Positions 28,877-36,673 of a stretch of DNA of 64,000 nt are shown in pieces. The notes beneath the pieces are model-generated. The model made no database searches. It had not been told where the DNA came from and saw only the letters and a list, made by a program, of their open reading frames with translations. A program made the position numbers and the translations under genes. Within the stretch, counting starts at the first letter, position 1. Every line of letters starts with the position of its first letter. The DNA is from an uncultured Methanoregula sp. (GTDB taxonomy: Archaea; Halobacteriota; Methanomicrobia; Methanomicrobiales; Methanospirillaceae): positions 2,757,258 to 2,821,257 of the forward strand of contig NZ_OY759744.1 in the NCBI RefSeq assembly GCF_963662735.1, read 5' to 3'.

Positions 28877-30121
28877 TCACAATTTCCGGTAATAAATCCC
28901 CGCTTTATCAGCACCACCATCCACCATCCCCCTCACATCGATCAGCACCGGATGATCGTTCATCAGTCCCCGGATCTTCCCGATCGGCATTTCCCTGAAC
29001 TGCGAATGTGCCACCGCAATGATCACCGCATCAACCTTAATATCCAAAAGGGGAAGCGATTTTGCACCGAACCGCTCAATCACTTCATCAGGAAGCAGCG
29101 GATCATAGCCATAGACATCCACTTTGAACTCTTTGAGGGCATGGACAATTTCTTCCACCGGGGATTCACGGGTATCCGGGACATCCTCTTTGTAGGTCAG
29201 ACCCATGATCAGGACTTTGGAGCCCTTGATAACTTTTCCCACTTCGTTGAGTCCCTTGATTGCCAGGTCCGCTACATGTTTTGGCATGGAATCATTGATC
29301 GCCCGCCCGGCGAGGATCACCTGGGGATGATACCCGATCTCTTCGGCTTTCATCACGAGATAATAAGGATCAACGGGTATGCAATGGCCGCCGACAAGCC
29401 CCGGCCTGTACGGGTGAAAATTCCATTTGGTCCCGGCAGCGTCGAGCACGGCCTGGGTATCAAGACCCATCCGTTCAAAAATAAGAGAGAGTTCATTCAT
29501 CAGCGCTATGTTCAGGTCCCGCTGGATGTTCTCGATCACTTTTGCGGCTTCTGCGGTTTTGATATCCGGCGCACGGTAGACTTTCGTGACATGGCCGTAA
29601 AGCTCGACGAGCCGGTCAGTAGTCTTTTCATCCATCCCTGCAACGATCTTGGTTATCTTATCGAGCGTATGGGCATCGTCATTAGGGTTGATCCGTTCGG
29701 GGGAGTAGCCGACAAAAAAACCTTTCCCGCACCTAAGACCGGATTCCCGCTCAAGAATGGGAACAACAATTTCCTCTGTTACCCCGGGATAGACGGTAGA
29801 CTCCAGGACGACGGTCGCACCCGGTTTCAGGTTCTTTCCCACGACCGTTGCGGCAGAGATTACCGGTTTCAGGTCGGGTTGCTTGGTTTTGGTTACCGGT
29901 GTCGGAACACAGATGAGCACGTAGTCTGCTGCTTTGATTCGCGCCGGATCCATTGTTGCCTGTATTTTCGATCCCGATTTCTGGATCTGCTCGACTTTCC
30001 GGTGATCGATCTCAAAACCGATAGTCGTGATATGCCGCGAAAATGCTTCTGCGAGTGGCTGGCCTACATACCCGAGTCCCACAACACAGACCGTCGCATC
30101 GCTTACTGCTGCTGGTACCAT
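28877..30121 (-). CDS. UDP-N-acetyl-hexosamine 6-dehydrogenase (WecC/TviB/WbpO family)
   Basis: A 414-residue nucleotide-sugar dehydrogenase. CVVGLGYVGQPLAEAF (12-27) is the NAD site, and GLVGGHCIPVDPYYL holds the catalytic Cys of the two-step oxidation. IMGLTYKEDVPDTRESP lies in the UDP-binding C-terminal domain. The GHCIPVDPYY form is typical of UDP-GlcNAc/UDP-ManNAc enzymes rather than UDP-glucose dehydrogenase (compare GGSCFPKD at 61367-62635). Its start overlaps the end of the epimerase gene by 19 bases. Together they resemble TviB/TviC, giving UDP-GalNAcA or a related uronic acid. Confidence 0.9.
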   Translation of the reverse strand: MVPAAVSDATVCVVGLGYVGQPLAEAFSRHITTIGFEIDHRKVEQIQKSGSKIQATMDPARIKAADYVLICVPTPVTKTKQPDLKPVISAATVVGKNLKPGATVVLESTVYPGVTEEIVVPILERESGLRCGKGFFVGYSPERINPNDDAHTLDKITKIVAGMDEKTTDRLVELYGHVTKVYRAPDIKTAEAAKVIENIQRDLNIALMNELSLIFERMGLDTQAVLDAAGTKWNFHPYRPGLVGGHCIPVDPYYLVMKAEEIGYHPQVILAGRAINDSMPKHVADLAIKGLNEVGKVIKGSKVLIMGLTYKEDVPDTRESPVEEIVHALKEFKVDVYGYDPLLPDEVIERFGAKSLPLLDIKVDAVIIAVAHSQFREMPIGKIRGLMNDHPVLIDVRGMVDGGADKAGIYYRKL

Positions 30122-31032
30122 CGTATCGTCTCCTCTAATCCGGTTTTTACGGTATATTCCGGTGCATACCCAAACGCTTTTTTGGCAGCCGAGATCGCCG
30201 CAAGAGAATCGTGGATATCTCCTGAACGGGGGGGCTCAAATTTCACGGGAAGATCATTTCCAAGAGTCTTCATGATCATCTGCGCAAGTTCCGTAAGGGA
30301 AATCCGGCTCTCATATGCTACATTAAAGACTCCCTGCGCAGTGCTGTCCATTGCACGCAGGTTTGCCTGAACAACATCCTTAACAAAGGTGAAATCCCGC
30401 GTCTGGGTGCCATCCCCATAGATAATCGGGGACTCCCGCTGCATGACACGCGTGATAAATTTCGGAATCACCGCGGAATATTCCGATTTTGGATCCTGCC
30501 GGGGCCCGAACACATTGAAATACCGTAACGAGACCGTCTTTATGCCGTAGAGTTCCTGGAAAACCTTAAGGTAATTTTCTCCGGTGAGTTTTGTAACCGC
30601 GTACGGGGATTTGGGATTCGGGATCATATCTTCCCGTTTGGGAAGAGTGGGCGTGTCGCCGTACACGGAGGATGAAGACGCATACAGGATCTTTTTTACC
30701 CCGTATTTTTGCGCTGCAACGAGAACCTTTAATGTCCCGCTCACATTCGCCTCATTCGAGGCAACAGGATCTTTGACTGATCGCGGCACGGATGTAATGG
30801 CTGCTTCATGGAAGATGCCATCGGCATTCCTGCAGGCTTGTTCCAGGCATCCATCATCGGTGATACTTCCCTTGATGAATGTTACTGACTTATTATCCAG
30901 GAGATGCCGGATATTTTCCATCTTCCCGGAAAAAAGGTTATCCAGGATAACCACCTCATCCCCACGATGAACAAGGGCATCGGCAATGTGCGAGCCAATG
31001 AACCCAGCCCCCCCGGTTATAACAAATCGCAT
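30103..31032 (-). CDS. NAD-dependent UDP-sugar 4-epimerase (GalE/TviC/WbpP-like)
   Basis: A 309-residue extended SDR from the ATG at 31030-31032. It contains VITGGAGFIGSHIADAL (4-20), LYASSSSVYGD, the catalytic SPYAVTKLTGE (Tyr-x3-Lys) and RYFNVFGPRQDP. The in-frame extension to 31128 has no family resemblance. It lies at the upstream end of the minus-strand operon. With the adjacent dehydrogenase it most likely interconverts UDP-GlcNAc/GalNAc or their uronic acids. Confidence 0.9.
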   Translation of the reverse strand: MRFVITGGAGFIGSHIADALVHRGDEVVILDNLFSGKMENIRHLLDNKSVTFIKGSITDDGCLEQACRNADGIFHEAAITSVPRSVKDPVASNEANVSGTLKVLVAAQKYGVKKILYASSSSVYGDTPTLPKREDMIPNPKSPYAVTKLTGENYLKVFQELYGIKTVSLRYFNVFGPRQDPKSEYSAVIPKFITRVMQRESPIIYGDGTQTRDFTFVKDVVQANLRAMDSTAQGVFNVAYESRISLTELAQMIMKTLGNDLPVKFEPPRSGDIHDSLAAISAAKKAFGYAPEYTVKTGLEETIRWYQQQ

Positions 31033-31161
31033 GGTTTCAGGCCTCAAGAAGAATCTGAATTGAATTGTATGAATCTCTATAGTGGGTATGTTCCGATTCT
31101 TTAAAAAGCACTCATTCCGGCTGCTCAAACGAATAGAGGAAAAACGCTGATTGAAAAATTT

Positions 31162-31388
31162 TTATTCAGGAACCGGTCTGTCGTGAATCCGGTGTGTCAG
31201 AATTTTTACCAGAGAGAAATCCGGAGCAAACCCTCTGAACGGGTCGATATCCATATACGGGGTGAAATTCTGTATTGATCCTCTAAAAATCGGTTCTCCC
31301 AAAACCCCCTTTTTTTCATTTCCTCATACACCAGGTCATCCGGATCCGGGATCGTTTGTACAAAAGGGTCTATTAGGGCACATTTTCA
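31162..31388 (-). pseudogene. Frameshifted 3' remnant of an unrecognised gene
   Basis: On the minus strand one frame reads DPFVQTIPDPDDLVYEEMK and continues to RFLEDQYRISP, then drifts into a stop. A second frame takes over at the same point with FTPYMDIDPFRGFAPDF and runs through LVKILTHRIHDRPVPE to a stop at 31162-31164. The two pieces join naturally with a single frame change near 31265-31285. An in-frame TGA lies just upstream of the first piece, so the 5' part is lost. The parent family was not recognised. Confidence 0.5.
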
Positions 31389-31593
31389 AGAAAGATACGG
31401 GGCCGGTTTGACGTAAAATCAAATATAATCAAATATTTCAAAAAAAGTGATCTATAATTCCCCATTTTTTGCGATCCGATCGATCATTTTGGGGTAAACG
31501 GGGCTCAATTTGGGGGTATTTTGACACCTCCCATGATAACCCAAAAAAACTCCCCTCACCGGCAGGTATTTCGGTAGATCCCACAATTCACAT

Positions 31594-31806
31594 TCACGTG
31601 CCGGCAGAACGCTCATGCTCTCCAATACGCTCTCGTCCGGAACCTCCCTCATCCAACCTGTACTGGATAGCGGTGACAGGATCATCCAGGATCCGGAAAT
31701 ACTACCGGATTCCTGGTGGGCATCGCACACGGAATTCCCGGAGAATAACACCCGCAGGGAGTGTCTCATGGACAATCAGGATACCGTTTACTAAAAGTGC
31801 CGCCAT
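31594..31806 (-). pseudogene. Decayed copy of the 134-residue protein at 32448-32852
   Basis: From the ATG at 31804-31806 the frame reads LPAGVILREFRVRCPPGIR, then an in-frame TAG, then YFRILDDPVTAIQYRLDEGG, ending at a TGA at 31594-31596. This aligns with IPQTGVVLRELWVRSPRG, SWQYFRILDDNILEIRCSI and the acidic/Gly tail of the intact protein. The TAG falls on the Gln codon (CAG in the intact copy), so a single C-to-T change explains it. The 5' part appears lost. Confidence 0.6.
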
Positions 31807-31814
31807 GTCAGCGG

Positions 31815-32084
31815 TCAGTATTCGTAATTCTTCTTTTTCCCAACTGCCACAACACAAATAACCAGTTTGTCCCGGATTATCCGGAATGTTGCCCGGTATT
31901 CGCCAATCCTGATCCGGTACCGGGGCTTGTCGGGCGGGCATCCCTTTACTTTCTTTACATCCTGGCGATGAAAGGGATCAGCGGCATAATTTTCAAGCGC
32001 GATTTCGATTCTGATACGTGCCACCTGGGGCAATGCAGTAAATGCTTTCTCGGCATGATGGGTGAATAGTACCCGGTAGATCAT
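31815..32084 (-). CDS. relE: RelE/ParE-type toxin
   Basis: An 89-residue protein of normal toxin size. It has FTHHAEKAFTALPQVARIRIEIALENY (N-terminal helices), KKVKGCPPDKPRYRIRIGEYRATFRI and VICVVAVGKKKNYEY. The RYRIRIGEYR strand with a basic C-terminus is the RelE/YafQ core. Family members cut mRNA on the ribosome. Its ATG overlaps the stop of the antitoxin gene (ATGA), the usual antitoxin-first order. Confidence 0.9.
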   Translation of the reverse strand: MIYRVLFTHHAEKAFTALPQVARIRIEIALENYAADPFHRQDVKKVKGCPPDKPRYRIRIGEYRATFRIIRDKLVICVVAVGKKKNYEY

Positions 32085-32341
32085 TTGTTCCCCAGGGACC
32101 GTATTTTTTGATCATCGCCAAGATCCTTCATAATCTCCCGCAAACTGCGTACTCGGCCGGCTTTTATATCATTCTCACTTGCCCTGATGCATTCAGTCTC
32201 TTCATCAGAGAGGGGTTCATCGTCATATGCAGCATCAGCCAGCCGATCTATGAGCTCATCGTACGTCTCCCGGGGATGCAATTTCAGCTCGTTCAACTTC
32301 TCTTTGGTCTCAGGCCGGATCTGGACGCTCGTCATAGACAT
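32081..32341 (-). CDS. Antitoxin partner of the RelE-type toxin
   Basis: An 86-residue acidic protein. The N-terminus SVQIRPETKEKLNELKLHPRE resembles a ribbon-helix-helix-like DNA-binding segment of archaeal antitoxins, followed by an acidic, probably disordered region (DDEPLSDEETEC) that would wrap the toxin. It precedes and overlaps the toxin gene. Expected to neutralise the toxin and repress the pair. The upstream AT-rich 50 bases should hold the promoter. Confidence 0.83.
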   Translation of the reverse strand: MSMTSVQIRPETKEKLNELKLHPRETYDELIDRLADAAYDDEPLSDEETECIRASENDIKAGRVRSLREIMKDLGDDQKIRSLGNK

Positions 32342-32447
32342 AATCTATTATAACCAACTATAGGCAATTATAGTTTGTGGGCGTATCAATGAATTCACAA
32401 GGGGAATGGGTACCGTGACATTTCAATAGAGATAACATCTGACAATG

Positions 32448-32852
32448 TTACACTCCCGCTCCTGCCGGGTTCTCCTCTCCGCCAGCTCCGGCCTGATCCT
32501 CCGCCACGGTGGGGATACTGCACCGGATTTCCAGGATGTTGTCGTCCAGGATCCGGAAATACTGCCAGCTGCCCCGGGGCGACCGCACCCAGAGTTCCCT
32601 TAGTACAACACCGGTCTGCGGAATTTTCAGGAGCGTGAGAATCTCCTTTCTGAATTTTATGACCACTTCCTGCCGGTCGCTGATATGCGAGCGGGTCCGC
32701 TTGACTTTCACAAAGATAGTTATGTTCCGGCAAAAAATCGCAAGATCGCCCAATACACTTTTCGCTGCAGATATGTCCATGGGTACACCGAATTTCTCTG
32801 CAATACCCAGCGCTTCCCGCGTTGCCTGCCGCGGCGGTCGCCCGCGACTCAT
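32448..32852 (-). CDS. Hypothetical protein of 134 residues (paralogue of the decayed copy at 31594-31806)
   Basis: Not recognised. The N-terminus SRGRPPRQATREALGIAEKFG looks like a basic helical DNA- or RNA-contacting segment. The middle part has alternating strands with charged residues (VIKFRKEILTLLK). A conserved-looking block LRELWVRSPRGSWQYFRILDD follows, then a low-complexity Gly/Ala/Glu tail. Conservation of that block in the broken copy 1 kb away supports it as a real coding region. It may be linked to the toxin-antitoxin scar, but no function can be given. Confidence 0.6.
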   Translation of the reverse strand: MSRGRPPRQATREALGIAEKFGVPMDISAAKSVLGDLAIFCRNITIFVKVKRTRSHISDRQEVVIKFRKEILTLLKIPQTGVVLRELWVRSPRGSWQYFRILDDNILEIRCSIPTVAEDQAGAGGEENPAGAGV

Positions 32853-33348
32853 GCAGAACCACCATCACGGGTTCGGGTAAATCTACCCTCCGGTATACCG
32901 TTTATATCGTTCGTCATAGGTTTGTCTCCGGATAAAAATTCCGGTTGGTTTTGCAGGGAGTATGTATCCTGCTGGATTGTTTTTCCCGCCATTACCGGCA
33001 AATGGCAATGCGGGGCTATTGTATTGATTTAGAATGATATTTTTCATTAAAATCTTTTCGATAAATAAAAATCTCCCGGGGAATTCTGGCAAAAGATTCC
33101 CGGTCGGCCATACAAATCCGGATTCTTTTGAGGGGAGTGAAATTTCCGTATGAAAGCGTGAGAAATGTACGATGTGACGGTTCCGGCTTTTTGAGACAAA
33201 TCTGAAAATGTATAAGCCGGAATTTTAACAAAATAAAATTTTGGCTTCTCAGCCAATCAGAATTTTGTTTTGGCCGTGTCTTCACAGATATCTAGCTCAT
33301 CCACAATCTTCATCTAGATAGAGAATGACCAGACTATGAGGCAACCCA
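32853..33348 (+). other. Non-coding stretch with strong inverted repeats
   Basis: About 500 bases between divergent genes with no supported coding region. It holds TTCCGGCTT at 33181-33189 paired with AAGCCGGAA at 33214-33222 (perfect 9 + 9) and the tight hairpin TTGGCT-TCTC-AGCCAA at 33241-33256. It must also carry the promoters of DUF2111/birA (plus) and the 134-residue protein (minus). Confidence 0.6.
33181..33256. repeat. Two adjacent inverted repeats (stem-loop potential)
   Basis: TTCCGGCTT (33181-33189) and AAGCCGGAA (33214-33222) form a perfect 9-base-pair stem around 24 bases. TTGGCT (33241-33246) and AGCCAA (33251-33256) form a perfect 6-base-pair stem with a 4-base loop. AAAATT before and AATTTT just after the second hairpin can extend it with a small bulge. 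It could be an RNA structure, a bidirectional terminator for lost genes, or an operator; the sequence does not decide. Confidence 0.55.
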
Positions 33349-33771
33349 ATGCACCGTTATACCATGTCCTGCAGCGCAGAGGCAGGCGACCTTGAACCCA
33401 TCGTCCTTGCAGTCCACGAGCTGATCCACCGGCTTCCCGTTACGGCAAAATCACGTGAGCGAAACGGGATCCGGGTCGAGGATGGACGGGTCGTAGATCG
33501 CAATTATAACGGCCCGATACTTTTGGAAGCAATAGAAAAGAACCAGCAGATACAGACAACCCCCGTGAGCGGCCCCTACAAAGGAGTGCCGGTAAGGGTG
33601 ACTCCGTTCCGGGATTGCGACGGATCTGCTATCGGCGCCATCGGGATTGTTGACATTACCGGCATTTTTGATCTGGCCACCCTGATGGAACACCAGTCAG
33701 AAATCCTCAAACAGGTATGCGGCAAAGATCCCTGCCCGCTTCCCTCCGAAAGAATAGACTCCAAACGGTGA
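33349..33771 (+). CDS. DUF2111 family protein
   Basis: A 140-residue protein matching the methanogen DUF2111 pattern: DLEPIVLAVHELIHRLPVTAKS (N-terminal helix), a GIRVEDGRVVDRNYNGPILLEAI strand-turn region, VPVRVTPFRDCDGSAIGAIGIVD and a C-terminal helix DLATLMEHQSEILKQV. Function unknown; the fold resembles a PAS-like small-molecule sensor by eye. Its TGA overlaps the GTG of birA (GTGA), so the two are translationally coupled. Confidence 0.82.
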   Translation: MHRYTMSCSAEAGDLEPIVLAVHELIHRLPVTAKSRERNGIRVEDGRVVDRNYNGPILLEAIEKNQQIQTTPVSGPYKGVPVRVTPFRDCDGSAIGAIGIVDITGIFDLATLMEHQSEILKQVCGKDPCPLPSERIDSKR

Positions 33772-34757
33772 TACTCTTGCCCGAATCTGCATTCAAAGTC
33801 CTTGAAATTCTCGAACGCGCCGGCGGGCCGGTGTCCGGGGAAACCATCAGCAATGAACTGGGCGTTACCCGTTCCGCGGTCTGGAAGCAGGTAAATGAGC
33901 TGCGCATGATGGGATATGACATCTCTTCGTCCCAGAAGGAGGGCTACAGGCTCACCCATGCCAGCAACAAGCTGCTGCCGTATGAGATCCATAAAAAACT
34001 GCATACACAGGTCATCGGCAAAAAGATGAGATATATCGACAGCACGCCATCCACGATCGGGGTTGGCAAGCACCTTTGCCAGGAGGGAAATATCGAGAAG
34101 ATCCATGGGACCGTGATAATTGCCGAAGAACAGACCGGCGGCGTGGGCCGGATGGGCAGGGCCTGGGTCTCTCCCCGGGGCGGCATCTGGATTACTATCA
34201 TTCTCAAGCCCCACATCCCCATTGATCACATCTTCATGATCACCATGGCGGGATCGATTGCCGTTGCCCGCGCAATCCGGAAAGAGTTTGACATTGGTGC
34301 CCTGATAAAATGGCCGAACGACATTTTTATCGGCAACAAGAAAGTTGCCGGCCTCCTGCTCGAGCTCGATGCTGAGGCAGACACCGTCCATTACTGCCTC
34401 CTCAGTATCGGCATTGATGTCAATGTGCCAATCAGCAATTTTTCTGCGGTCATCCAGAAAGATATCACATCGATACAGGCTGAACTGGGACACGAGGTGG
34501 ACCGGGCATCGCTGTTAGCGCGGGCCCTCAAAGAATTCGAGAGCCGGTTCCTTCTCATTGAAAGCGGGGAGTACAACACGATCATCCAGGAATGGAAAAG
34601 CATCTCCTGCACGCTCGAGAACCAGGTCCAGATACGAACCCTCAAGAATACTTTTGAAGGGGAAGCAGTTGATATTGATGAATACGGGGCCCTCATTATC
34701 AAGAAACCCAATGGCAAGCTCGAACGCGTGATTGCCGGGGACTGCCACCACCAGTAA
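33768..34757 (+). CDS. birA: Bifunctional biotin-protein ligase / biotin-operon repressor
   Basis: A 329-residue protein from the GTG at 33768. The N-terminal winged helix (AFKVLEILERAGGPVSGETI, then VTRSAVWKQVNELRMMGYDI) is the DNA-binding domain of BirA. GVGRMGRAWVSPRGGIW is the biotinyl-AMP loop and IKWPNDIFIGNKKVAGLLLE is the ligase core, followed by the C-terminal SH3-like domain. It charges biotin as biotinyl-AMP and attaches it to the PycB carrier lysine encoded downstream. With its winged helix it should also repress biotin transport genes; a matching palindrome lies 18 bases after its stop. Confidence 0.94.
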   Translation: MILLPESAFKVLEILERAGGPVSGETISNELGVTRSAVWKQVNELRMMGYDISSSQKEGYRLTHASNKLLPYEIHKKLHTQVIGKKMRYIDSTPSTIGVGKHLCQEGNIEKIHGTVIIAEEQTGGVGRMGRAWVSPRGGIWITIILKPHIPIDHIFMITMAGSIAVARAIRKEFDIGALIKWPNDIFIGNKKVAGLLLELDAEADTVHYCLLSIGIDVNVPISNFSAVIQKDITSIQAELGHEVDRASLLARALKEFESRFLLIESGEYNTIIQEWKSISCTLENQVQIRTLKNTFEGEAVDIDEYGALIIKKPNGKLERVIAGDCHHQ

Positions 34758-34774
34758 CTCAAAGATAATTTTTT

Positions 34775-34808
34775 ATCGTCAACCATCATTTTTTTATTGG
34801 TTGACGAT
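34775..34808. promoter_or_regulatory. Probable BirA operator over the bioY start
   Basis: A perfect inverted repeat: ATCGTCAACCA at 34775-34785 and TGGTTGACGAT at 34798-34808 around a 12-base T-rich spacer. Written as 9-base half-sites (TCGTCAACC and GGTTGACGA) the spacer is 14 bases. That is the spacing of the known BirA site (TTGTAAACC-N14-GGTTTACAA), with five to six bases per half-site shared. The bioY ATG (34807) lies in the right arm, and a TATA-like ATAATTTTTTAT precedes and overlaps the left arm, so binding would block the promoter and start. Confidence 0.72.
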
Positions 34809-35316
34809 GTTTGGAGACCTGCAAAAATCCCGGGTTATTGCCTATTCAGCAGCATTTCTCGGCCTCATTACCCTGGGAAGCTGGATATCCATCCCATGTT
34901 TTCCCGTACCGTTCACGCTCCAGACACTGTTTATACTCCTTGCCGGCGCAGTGATGCGACGGTATGCGGTCATACCGGTCTCGCTCTACATCGGTCTTGG
35001 CGTGCTCGGCCTCCCGGTTTTCCACAACGGCATGGCAGGTCTCGGCATTCTCCTCGGACCGACCGGAGGATACCTCATCGGGTTTATCTTCGCCGCTCTG
35101 ATCGCCGGGCTTGCATACGAAAGCCCGTCCCGGTATGCAAGATTCGGGGGACTGGCAATGGCAACTGCTGCCATCTACGTGTGTGGCATTGCCTGGCTGA
35201 TGTATTCCCTTGGATTAAATTTCCTCATCGCATTCTCCACCGGTGTACTGCCATTCATTATCGGGGATGTAATCAAGGCATCAGCTGCATACCTGATCGC
35301 GGAACGGATTCCATGA
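34807..35316 (+). CDS. bioY: Biotin ECF transporter substrate-binding component BioY
   Basis: A 169-residue membrane protein with about six hydrophobic helices. FPVPFTLQTLFILLAGAVM and GLGILLGPTGGYLIGFIFAAL are the BioY hallmark segments; the second forms part of the biotin site. The ATG at 34807 follows an operator-like palindrome and gives the family-standard N-terminus (MFGDLQKSR). It captures biotin at the cytoplasmic membrane and works with the two ATPases and T component encoded next, each overlapping the previous gene. Confidence 0.94.
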   Translation: MFGDLQKSRVIAYSAAFLGLITLGSWISIPCFPVPFTLQTLFILLAGAVMRRYAVIPVSLYIGLGVLGLPVFHNGMAGLGILLGPTGGYLIGFIFAALIAGLAYESPSRYARFGGLAMATAAIYVCGIAWLMYSLGLNFLIAFSTGVLPFIIGDVIKASAAYLIAERIP

Positions 35317-35984
35317 TCACGTTCGATCACCTCCGCTGTAAAAATCTCTTCATCGATTCCCTTGTTATTCCCGAAGGAATTACTTCGGTTATCGGAAAAA
35401 ATGGCAGCGGAAAAACAACCCTGCTGAAAGCAATTGCAGGAATACAACTCCCGGAAGCGGGGTCGATACATATCGATGGCACCCTTCCCCGGGAAACGGA
35501 AACCGGCTGGGTGAACGAATTTCCGGATCGGAATATCCTTTTCAACCGGGTACCGGACGAGATTGCCGCCGCCCTCAGGTTCCGGCAGGTCCCGTGCGAT
35601 GAAATCGATGGGCGGGTTGCGGCCCTGATGGAATCGATGGGAATCCTGCACCTGAAAGGGCGGCTGATGCGCGAACTTTCCGGGGGGGAAAAAATACTCG
35701 TTGCCCTTGCGGCAGCACTTGTCCACCGGCCACGAGTCCTTGTCCTTGACGAATACGACTCCCATCTCGATGCAAAAAAGGTCGGGGAGATCGAGAGTGT
35801 TATCCGGAAAAGCAATGTGCCATATGTAATCCGGTGCACCCAGCAGATGGAGACTGCTGCACTCGGGGACTTTGTCATATTTCTTGAAGAGGGCCGGATC
35901 AACTATGCCGGAACTCCCGGTTCGGTTTTTGCCAGCCTTAAAAATACCCCATTCTACCCATTCTCGTGGAGGATTGCGGAATGA
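35313..35984 (+). CDS. bioM: Biotin ECF transporter ATPase 1 (BioM/EcfA-like)
   Basis: A 223-residue ABC ATPase with Walker A GKNGSGKTT (28-36), signature ELSGGEKILVALAA and Walker B VLVLDEYDSHLD. It starts in an ATGA overlap with bioY. ECF ATPases power import by turning the S component; a pair of unlike subunits is encoded here with the one at 35981. A longer frame upstream overlaps bioY out of frame and was rejected as a start. Confidence 0.9.
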   Translation: MITFDHLRCKNLFIDSLVIPEGITSVIGKNGSGKTTLLKAIAGIQLPEAGSIHIDGTLPRETETGWVNEFPDRNILFNRVPDEIAAALRFRQVPCDEIDGRVAALMESMGILHLKGRLMRELSGGEKILVALAAALVHRPRVLVLDEYDSHLDAKKVGEIESVIRKSNVPYVIRCTQQMETAALGDFVIFLEEGRINYAGTPGSVFASLKNTPFYPFSWRIAE

Positions 35985-36673
35985 AAATCGTTCTCGATAA
36001 CGTCCGGGCGATACGCGGGGACTGGTCCCTGATTGCCAGCGGAGAGATCGCTTCCGGCATCCATCTTCTCACGGGCGAAGTCGGCTGCGGGAAAACAACT
36101 CTTGCCTTAATGCTAGCCGGGTTTTTTTCGCCTGCATCGGGAATCATTGAAAAGGCTGGAATCTCTTCGGAGATGATCTCATTCCAGTTCCCCGAATATC
36201 ATATAACCGGCACTACCCTCGCGGATGAGTGCCGTTCCTGGGGCCTTGACCATTCTGTAATCCTCGCACGGGAACATATTTCCCGGACACAGGACACCGA
36301 TCCGCTCTCGCTGAGCCGGGGCGAATTAAAACGTCTCCATCTGTCCTGCATTCTCGAAAAAAAGTATGACCTGCTCATTCTCGATGAGCCATTCAGTTCC
36401 CTTGACTGTTCTGAAAAAGAGCGGTATTGCCGGATTCTTTCCCAAAAATCCCACGGCATAACGTTCATCCTCACCCATGAACAATCGTTTTTTCCCCGGG
36501 TCGATTACCTCTGGGAGATACGCGGGGGCCAGCTGGTCTGCCTTGGTAGAACACCGGAGGCGATACTCAGGTGGGAGCAGGCTCCCCCGGTTATAAAAAA
36601 ACTGATTGGATCCGGAAGGGCACCGCAGAATCTTGCACCCGAAAATCTCCTGGAGGCAGTATGCAGGACGTGA
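35981..36673 (+). CDS. Biotin ECF transporter ATPase 2 (EcfA-like)
   Basis: A 230-residue ABC ATPase with Walker A GEVGCGKTT (32-40), a weak signature SLSRGELKRLHLS (Arg in place of the second Gly) and Walker B LLILDEPFSSLD. The ATG at 35981 overlaps the stop of ATPase 1 (ATGA). The altered signature suggests the two nucleotide sites of the heterodimer are unequal. This is seen in other heterodimeric ABC ATPases. Confidence 0.88.
   Translation: MKIVLDNVRAIRGDWSLIASGEIASGIHLLTGEVGCGKTTLALMLAGFFSPASGIIEKAGISSEMISFQFPEYHITGTTLADECRSWGLDHSVILAREHISRTQDTDPLSLSRGELKRLHLSCILEKKYDLLILDEPFSSLDCSEKERYCRILSQKSHGITFILTHEQSFFPRVDYLWEIRGGQLVCLGRTPEAILRWEQAPPVIKKLIGSGRAPQNLAPENLLEAVCRT

Noticed and set aside
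28952..30370. Plus-strand open frame of 472 codons
   Set aside because: It is antisense to the UDP-HexNAc dehydrogenase and the epimerase, which have full family motifs. Its product has no recognisable domain and is rich in His, Arg and Phe, as expected of a shadow frame.
31702..31720. In-frame TAG read as pyrrolysine in the decayed small protein
   Set aside because: No Pyl machinery is visible in the window, and the intact paralogue has Gln (CAG) at this place, so a nonsense mutation in a truncated copy is simpler.
32395..32868. Alternative minus-strand frame of 157 codons over the 134-residue protein
   Set aside because: The 134-residue frame is supported by its decayed paralogue; the alternative is rich in Gly, His and Cys with no support.
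33016..33285. Minus-strand open frame of 89 codons upstream of DUF2111
   Set aside because: It runs through the inverted repeats, has no ribosome site and no recognisable motif.
34797..35312. Long upstream extension of the first ECF ATPase frame
   Set aside because: The extension overlaps bioY in another frame. The ATG at 35313 in an ATGA overlap gives the normal ABC ATPase length.
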